From assembly GCA_022702545.1 (NCBI GenBank), contig JAHRBC010000005.1, positions 1,178,001 to 1,242,000 on the forward strand: DNA of 64,000 bases. The letters are read 5' to 3'. The position numbers and the translations under genes were made by a program. Positions 56,931-64,000 of the stretch are shown piece after piece. Within the stretch, counting starts at the first letter, position 1; every line of letters begins with the position of its first letter. The stretch is from Phycomyces nitens (lineage: Eukaryota > Mucoromycota > Mucoromycetes > Mucorales > Phycomycetaceae). The notes under the pieces are model-generated. The model searched no databases, was not told where the DNA came from, and saw only the letters and a program-made list of their open reading frames with translations.

Positions 56931-58238
56931 ATAAAGAGGCTTTCAAAAAAAAATTCTTTCCATTCTACAAGAATCTTTTTCAATGTTGAAAATGATGTCC
57001 ATTTGTATCAAACAAAGCAGTAATTTATCTCTTGATGACTGTAGAATTTTACATTTTAATAATAATCTCTATAAATACAAGTAATCTACAGGGAGTTTTA
57101 TACAAATCTAAACACTTTGTGGCTAAATATTGAATAGCTTTACACCTTCCTTTTCAAAAAATAATAATAAAGAAATTCACGATAGTGAATAAGACCCTTA
57201 AAAAAACATCTGACTATTTCTAATCATTTCAATTTTTAAAAAATTGAAACAAGGATCTATATTTCATTTATACATAATGGCTTGTATATTTGTAGGAATT
57301 ATGAAATCAATTTACCATATCTTCCTTGTCGATCAGATTATTCAGTATTGAGTTTGAATATGCTCTGATGAATTCAATAGGCGCAGATAATAAAATATAG
57401 ATTTACGGCAAACGGATCTTTTATAGAATCTTGGTGGATCTCGTACAAAAAAACCTAGTAAGAAACCATAACCTAGTAAATATAGAACGGATCTAGGGGT
57501 ACGTTTGGAGTTCTTGTTTGCAGGAATACAACATGCCAATGTCTGAATGCTGTAAATTCTATAGTGTTCCCGGCCTGAGTCTTAAACTACCACACATATA
57601 CACATCACCATATCTCATCGATTGTACAAGATACGCGCTATCTAATTACTTTGGACAAAATGGTTACTCGATATGTTATATTATGTAGTGCATACATTTG
57701 ATCTACTGTTGCACATTGTTCATAAAAGATCATAATAGGGCAGTTGGGAGATCAGAACACTATTGATATATGCCCACAAGCTCTTTATTATTTCTTTTTT
57801 AGTTAGAAAAATGCTTTGTTGAGCGGTGGGAACTTTTTCATTGCCAGCCTTAATACAAGTCAACCCGGCTCCTTGAGGCTTCTTGTAGGACGAGATGACT
57901 AATAAGATTGGTGTTATCTTTAGAGAATTCTCTTTACGAATCAACACCTCTGGCAGACATTGTGTGTCTTAATTCCCACCTGGAATTCCTTTAATTAATA
58001 TTTCTCCCCAGAGAATAAAGTCAGATTGATATTTATACTAAAAAGAAGATCAGCTTCAAAGTCCACAATTTCCCCTATCTGCCTTTGTATTACCCAAGCA
58101 CAGAAGCTAAAAGGTGCATAAAACTTAAAGGACATGCAATCTGATACTGAGAAAACGCAGGTCGCACAGTGATAATTGAATATAAATATATGCTTTTTTT
58201 CCATAATACCCTTGTCTTATTCTTAAACAGCCTCACCC
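56931..58238. other. Gene-free interval before the amine oxidase
   Basis: AT-rich with no long frames of interest. The amine oxidase promoter should lie in the last few hundred bases. Confidence 0.5.
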
Positions 58239-60021
58239 ATGAAATTCCATTCCATTAGTCTAGCCATCAGTCTCTCGCTCGCCCTGGCCACATCCCTGTA
58301 CGGCCAGGTAGACGCCAAAAAGGTTACAAAGGCAAAGGTTGCTATTCTTGGTGGAGGTGTCAGTGCCATAAATGCTGCTCGCCACTTGACAGACGCTGGA
58401 ATCGACGATTTTGTCATCATTGAAGCCAGAGACATCCTTGGAGGTTAGGCACTTGGATTCAACTTTTAATTAGCTGTTATACTCAAATTGGCTTATTGTC
58501 TAGGAAGAGCACAGGATGTTCCTTTTGCTGGAAGACGTGTGGAGGCTGGCTGCAACTGGGTCCAAGGTCTTGGTGAAAACCCCATTAACCAGCTCCGTCA
58601 GAAATACAACCTCACTACATCAGTAACCAATGGTGACAGTCTCGCTTTTTATGATGAAAATGGCAGGACAGATGCTTCCGAAACCTATGAAGCGTAAGTT
58701 TATGCAAAAATAGTTGGTATCACCGTGATCAGTCTTTTTTATATTCTGAAATATTTATTATAGTTACATGGCTGCCTCTGATCGAATGACCGAGCTCTCA
58801 TGTAAGTGTTATTAAATAAAAGCAGAAATAGATATTTATTTTCATAATATATATATATGTACAGTCGAGAGAATCAAGAATGATCAAGTTGATCTTTCTG
58901 CCCGTGCTGGACTCGACCTTTCGGGCTGGTTCCCAAAGACTGCCATGGAAAAGGCAATCGAATACTATGTGTTTGACTGGGAATTGGGAGAGACACCCGA
59001 GGTTTCATCCATGCAGTTTTCAGTCGAGAACTCCAACTGGACATACACTGGGTTTGGTCCTGACAGTGATGGTGATTTGTTTGTCACTGACCCCAGGTAA
59101 GAGCATAGACTATCCAAAGGGCTTGGTACTTACTTTTATATAGAGGATTCAAACACATCTTTTTGGAAGAAGCCAACCTGTTCTTGAAAAAGGACGACAG
59201 CCGTGTAAAGCTCAATACACTTGTAACCAAGGTCGAATACAACAAACGTGGAGTCACCATTCACACTGATAATGAGACATTCAAGGCTGACTATGCCATC
59301 AGCACATTCTCGTAAGTCATGACAGAATTGATTGATACAGAAGCCTAACATGTCTGGTAGTATCGGTGTCTTGCAGAACCATGATGTCGAATGGAGCCCT
59401 GCGTTGCCTGCCTGGAAGCTGGAGGGTATCTATGGATTCCACATGGCTACATATACCAAGATCTTCCTCAACTTCCCCCACCAATTCTGGGATGATGAGC
59501 AGTTTTCTGTATATGCTGATCCTGACAGACGCGGTTACTATGCTGCATGGCAGAACCTCAATGCTCCTGGATTTTTGCCCAAGGGCACAGACACCAACAT
59601 CTTCTTTGTTACTGTCACCCAGGAACAGTCCTACACAGTAGAGTCTATGGAAGACAGCGAAGTCCAGGCCGAGATTATGGAGGTTCTCAAGAAAATGTAT
59701 GGAAATGACATCCCCGAGCCTACAGAAATCTTCATCCCTCGCTGGCATTCGAACCCTCTCTTCAGAGGCAGTTACTCCAACTGGCCCATCGGAGAATTGG
59801 AAGAGCACCATGTCAATATGAGGGCACCTATCAATAACCGTGTCTTCTTTGCTGGTGAAGCCATGTCTGAAGATTACTTTGGCTTCTTGCAAGGTGCCTG
59901 GTTCAGTGGCGCCGAAGTTGGTGACAATGTAGCCCAGTGTATCAAGGGAAGATGTCCACCTGCTCCTTATTACCCAGAAATTCACAATGCCAAGTTGAAA
60001 TCACACTTTGTACGTAGATAA
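58239..60021 (+). CDS. Secreted flavin-containing amine (polyamine) oxidase
   Basis: Six exons: 58239..58443, 58504..58693, 58764..58801, 58865..59096, 59144..59311 and 59361..60021, giving 497 residues. The N-terminus is a signal peptide (MKFHSISLAISLSLALATSL, cut near GQVDA). Then VAILGGGVSAINAARHL forms the FAD-binding Rossmann loop with IIEARDILGGR after it, the standard MAO/PAO start. VEAGCNWVQGLGENPI is the substrate-side motif, and RVFFAGEAMSEDYFGFLQGA near the C-terminus is the second FAD-binding block. It probably oxidises spermine/spermidine or other amines outside the cell, releasing hydrogen peroxide and an aldehyde. All introns are 48-70 bp GT-AG. Substrate is inferred from the family only. 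Confidence 0.93.
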
Positions 60022-60494
60022 ACACCATATGTAATTATAGAACGTTACAACCATAGCTCTATCTAAAGATAGCCCACTTAATATCATCCTTAACATTATA
60101 TAAACATAAATATATATATATATATTAATTATAACCCATGGCTCAATTACGATATTTTTCCCACATGCCATCTATTGGATGTTGGCCAAATGCTGGCTAT
60201 ACACAAAACATTTTTACACAATCGATTGAGTTTTGTTATTCTGTACGACCTTTGTGCTCCATCTGTGCACAATAAGTAAAAGCTTTCCCATCAACTGGTT
60301 CGATAAGCTACAGATCTGGTAAACTATACTCCTTTGAAATATCTCTAACAATTCACATTCTTGGCAACATTGCCATTGTCAAATGGCTTGACAATACACT
60401 TTTAATTGATCATTGTAAACACGTATATATACCTTACAATTGGTCAATCGAGCACATTAAATAATACTGCCTCCCTCCTCCCCATTGCTTTATA
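60022..60494. other. Intergenic region between amine oxidase and USP gene
   Basis: A TA run at about 60111-60124 near the 3' end of the oxidase. TATATATACC at about 60424-60433 could serve the USP promoter. Confidence 0.45.
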
Positions 60495-62497
60495 ATGTAC
60501 TTCTTTTTGAGATATATACACAGCCATCAAAGCTTAAACGCCAAGAGGTCGTCTAAAATGTGCGCTTTATGCTGCGAGGAAAAATTAACGAAAAAAAAAA
60601 GGGATTCTGTCTCATCAGTCGATTTGGTTTCCCGACGGTTCCTCGGTCACATAAATCTCAAAATGGAAATATCTCGGTTCTTACACACCTTTCGTTTTCC
60701 CTCAATGTATGATTCACTAGAGCCAACTCTCGGAATCCCACCGATCCTCAAACCGTCCTTGTCGAGCAGTGATGAAGAGGTCACTGAGAAAAAGAAGTCG
60801 CACAAGAAGCGCCTCAAGATATGGCGATTCTTTTCTCATTACCACCACAAGAAACATTCCAAAGATCCCAAGCAAAGTACAGGCAACTTGTTGGATGAGC
60901 ACATTGCAAAGATTACTGCTCTTAATGAATATGCCAAAGAGCACCTGTCAGTTATACTCGAAGAAGAAGCTTTCCAGAGTCTTTTGGAAGCAAACGATTG
61001 GGATATGAAGAAAGCTATTGTCGATCTGGAAGACTATGAAGAGGCTGCACATGGTATTCTCAGACCGCTACCAAAGGCCGACATACAATTGCTGGGTAGT
61101 GAGAATGACAGGAACACCAGTTGCTATATCGACAGTTTGTTGTTTGCCATGTACGCCAACCTGACAACCTTTGATCCTCTCTTGACTTACGATACGACCT
61201 CGGACGTAATCGAAAAACAAAAACTTCAGACCCTCTTGCGATTGTTTGTCAACACATTACGCAAGGGGCATCTTATCAAAGGGGATTCTGTGCAGTGGTT
61301 ACGAAAAGTATTGCAGGACTGTGCATGGCATGGTCAGAATGATGATGGGATGTGGACTCAGGAAGATTCAAGCGAACTATTCCTGTTCCTTACTGAAACC
61401 TTTGATTTGCCCTTTATCCCGGTAAGGATCTACTTGTCTTGTAGTGCTTAAATTGACAATGAGAATTGGTACAACTCTAGTTCCAGATACGCCTGTTCCA
61501 TGGTGCCAACACGGATTCTGATGATGATCGTGTCATGACTGACCGTTTGTTGATGCTCAGTATTCCTGATGGTGATGGCACAAACACGACTCAGCTGGAA
61601 ACCGTCCTGATAAACCACTTTTACAACAGCATGGTAACCGGTGTTAAGCGCCAGATAGACTATAGTGCCTATGCAATTTCTCCCCAGAGCACCAGCAGCT
61701 ATCTAGTCGATGTTCCTGAGAAAAAGAAGCCAGTTGAGCATCATGAAGAGGTGGCCGTAACAGCCTGGCAGGTGCTCGAGCTTTTGCCGTTCTATAGTGC
61801 AACAAATGAGCAGGGAACATCGATAAAGACACAAGTCGAGAACTCGTTCCCTGATTCAAATATGATCCTTCCAATTGTGCTCAAGCGTTATCATTACGAT
61901 AACTACGGTGGTTGCACCAAGCTATCTACCCAAGTCGAGATCCCAGCCACCATTCCTTTCAACGAATTTGTTAATCAGAACGCAGATGCCCCTGTGTGCC
62001 CTACCTGTAACCGCCAGATAGAGTTTGTGATGCGTCTTCGGAGCGCAGTGTGCCATATTGGACTATCACCAAATTCTGGCCATTACATTGGATTTGCACG
62101 TCTAGGGGTCCAGGATGATTCTGACTGGCTCAAGTTGGGTATGTGATCCTAAAAGACACAATAGATTGACTTATTCACTGGACAATTAGATGACATGGAT
62201 ACAAACCAACGAGTAAGGACCATCAAAGGAAAGAATTCAGCAGAGGTATTCCGGGAACTGGCCAAGAATTCATATATCCTGTTTTATGAACTGGACAAGA
62301 CGTGTGGGCATCCGGTCGATCCTGATCTTGCAGCACACACCAAATTACGAGACGAAAAGACGGTTGTTGGCGACAGAGAGTACTTTGAGCAAGTCACTCC
62401 CGTAGATAACGATCAAGCCAACAGTCCTCATCTCCATCATCAAACCTCTAGTCAAAAGGTAAAAGAGCAACGTAACCCTGCTTGTAATCTCATGTAA
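60495..62497 (+). CDS. USP-type ubiquitin hydrolase with UBA-like segment
   Basis: Three exons: 60495..61421, 61481..62138 and 62190..62497, giving 630 residues. The Cys box is NTSCYIDSLLFAMYANL (Cys210) and the His box is SPNSGHYIGFA, with a following DDSDWLK and a final Tyr-containing strand (SYILFYEL). CPTC at about 61998 plus other Cys may bind zinc. The Cys-box form resembles CYLD-like members of peptidase family C19. Residues about 155-185 (EEEAFQSLLEANDWDMKKAI) look like a UBA/CUE helix bundle. It would remove ubiquitin from proteins. The first 56 residues are basic and may be untranslated: an alternative ATG lies at 60663. Exon joins conserve FIPFQIRLFHG and DWLKLDDMD. Confidence 0.88.
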
Positions 62498-62785
62498 TAT
62501 ATGATCCTTCTTCTTTCTTCTTCTTTTTTAAAAATAATAATAATATATAAATGTAACTATATCAATAAACAATACTCATAGATAAATTATCTATTATTCT
62601 CTACCATTTATTTATTCCAAAAACTCTATACTATATACATCCATTATATATATGTGTGCGTGTGCGTTTAAAATCACCGTCTTTAAAAAAATGTGAATAT
62701 AAAAAATTGAGAGCCAAATGGAAAACACGGTCGCGTACTAATAATATTAATCAGTGAATGAGAATCATTGCCATGGTTACTTTGA
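62498..62785. other. Short intergenic region with TTC and AT runs
   Basis: 3' end of the USP gene and leader of the next gene on the same strand; CTTCTTC and TATATATGTGTG words. Confidence 0.45.
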
Positions 62786-64000
62786 ATGTCAGAATCACAC
62801 CACAATCCAGATCAAACCAACAATCGAGCCAGTGAATGGGAAAAATCACCTACGATCCACACCTTTAAGAGACAGCGTCTTCGTCAAGGTCCAAATGACG
62901 ATTGGAGATTGTAATTAGGCGTATTATTAATCATTGCTTTTTTTCTTTCCTTTAGGCATAAGCACCGAGATCTCTCCAAAGGCAGATCTTGTTAGCCTTG
63001 CTGAGCAAAGGAATCTGCCAGCAAATAATTTGAAGCGAAATCATCAATTTACTCCACCTGAAAGGTATGCCTCATCACTATCCTTCTGTTCAATAACAAA
63101 AGAATGCCTGCTATATTTGGTAGAGAATTATGGAGCAGTAAAATAAATCGTAAAAATCTTCAGATGGAAGCCCATCAAATACAGCAAAACTATATACAAA
63201 AAATAAATCAAGAATCCGATTGTTTGGCAGGACCAAGTTGTACCAAAAACATAGATTATGCATTTATCACAAAAGACCAAAGAGACCCGCCTTGTGAGAA
63301 ATGGAAGTTGATATTCCAATCAGACACCCCAAGCGACGATAGTATGTTTGGCCCTGATTTTGCCCCAGAAGATCTAGAGAAATTAGACTTTCTTGAGAAA
63401 CAATCCATCAATCCATCAAACAGTCAACAAGCCAAAGAAGTGGTCAATAACCAACAAAATCAGAACAGTAACAACGATGATGACGACGATATGTTTGGAG
63501 ACGATTTTCCATCGGGTGATCTTGACAAGCTGCTGTTTGAAATGGAAGATGTTCAAAAGGAGTCTGCCAAACAAAATGAACCGATATTCAAGGCTCCCGA
63601 CCCATCGCCTCTAAATAACCAAAAGGTTAGCAGCCTTGGATATAATGGGAATGGCACTAAAGATGATGTGTTTAGGAAGCACAATTAAAGATATTTAATG
63701 GAATCAAAAAGAGATACAGACGTTGTATTATTCTCGATATATTTTCACAGGGATACAATACATCTGAGATGGCTAACTTGCCAGAAAAGGTACGGCTGGA
63801 CTCACACTTGGATAGCATTCTCATGCTGATCAATCAAACAGGTCTTGGTCCTAATGGATAATGATGAAAACAAGCCAGTCCATGCTCATGTTCGTCAAGA
63901 CTGGCTAGAGACAACATTGTGTATTGGTATGAGCCTGAAAACAACCAAAAGATCTATATCACTGATTAATATGATGTATAGGTGATACCATTCACATACC
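62786..64000 (+). CDS. Probable Dna2 replication helicase/nuclease, N-terminal part
   Basis: Runs off the window. Proposed exons: 62786..62888, 62956..63064, 63124..63625, 63751..63789, 63842..63926 and 63982 onward. The ATG at 62786 gives MSESHHNPDQTNN. The N-terminus is disordered, with two acidic short motifs (DDSMFGPDFAPEDLEKL and DDMFGDDFPSGDLDKLL) that resemble each other and the acidic MWDDDF-type motifs of Dna2 N-termini. Then VLVLMDNDEN and VRQDWLETTLCIGDTIHIP match the start of the Dna2 OB-like domain (L-V-L...LR-W--T-V--GD-VHI). Dna2 trims Okazaki flaps and resects DNA ends. The catalytic nuclease and helicase lie beyond the window, so the assignment is moderate. The first donor (GTCCAA) is weak. 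Confidence 0.6.

Overview
The window is nuclear DNA of an intron-rich, AT-rich filamentous fungus. Short GT-AG introns of about 45-100 bp, a conventional fungal kinesin-1, a delta-12 desaturase, an HSPA12-type Hsp70, DIRS retrotransposons and abundant Tc1-like elements together suggest an early-diverging lineage, most likely Mucoromycota (Phycomyces-like). That placement is inference; no marker gene fixes it.

Layout. 1-2 kb: the end of a METTL2/6-type tRNA m3C methyltransferase converges on a mitochondrial gamma-butyrobetaine/trimethyllysine dioxygenase. 2.6-31 kb is mostly accessory DNA. It holds two copies of one degenerate 1.7-kb Tc1-like element, a low-complexity hairpin-rich stretch (5-9.4 kb), one long intronless gene for an acidic membrane protein with FxFG motifs (9.4-11.5 kb), and two near-identical 2.6-kb repeats (12.2-14.9 and 28.6-31.2 kb). 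It also holds two further Tc1-like relics and a roughly 5-kb DIRS element (20.9-25.9 kb). Solo-LTR-like insertions with target-site duplications break the Tc1 copy once and the DIRS element twice. A small C2H2 zinc-finger gene (26.1-27.0 kb) survives between the elements.

31-64 kb is the gene-bearing half. It contains the kinesin-1 heavy chain (35.9-39.6 kb, 13 exons), a GT17 N-acetylglucosaminyltransferase, a delta-12 fatty acid desaturase, a TVP38/VTT membrane protein, and an orphan with a PD-(D/E)XK-like pattern. These are followed by an HSPA12-like Hsp70, a secreted flavin amine oxidase, a USP-type deubiquitinase with a UBA-like segment, and the N-terminus of a probable Dna2 helicase/nuclease running off the end. 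Intergenic stretches of 1-3.5 kb are AT-rich with microsatellites and transposase fossils.

The genes do not form a pathway; they are ordinary housekeeping loci with their own promoters. The most notable signal is an intact second copy of the kinesin last exon about 2 kb downstream of the annotated stop. It has the same splice phase and carries the canonical IAK autoinhibitory motif, while the upstream exon has IVK. I read it as a candidate alternative terminal exon. Two GC-AG introns, a FxFG-bearing membrane protein and the nested retroelement stratigraphy are the next most interesting points. Exon limits were derived by eye from splice signals, reading phase and family conservation, and may be off by a base or two.
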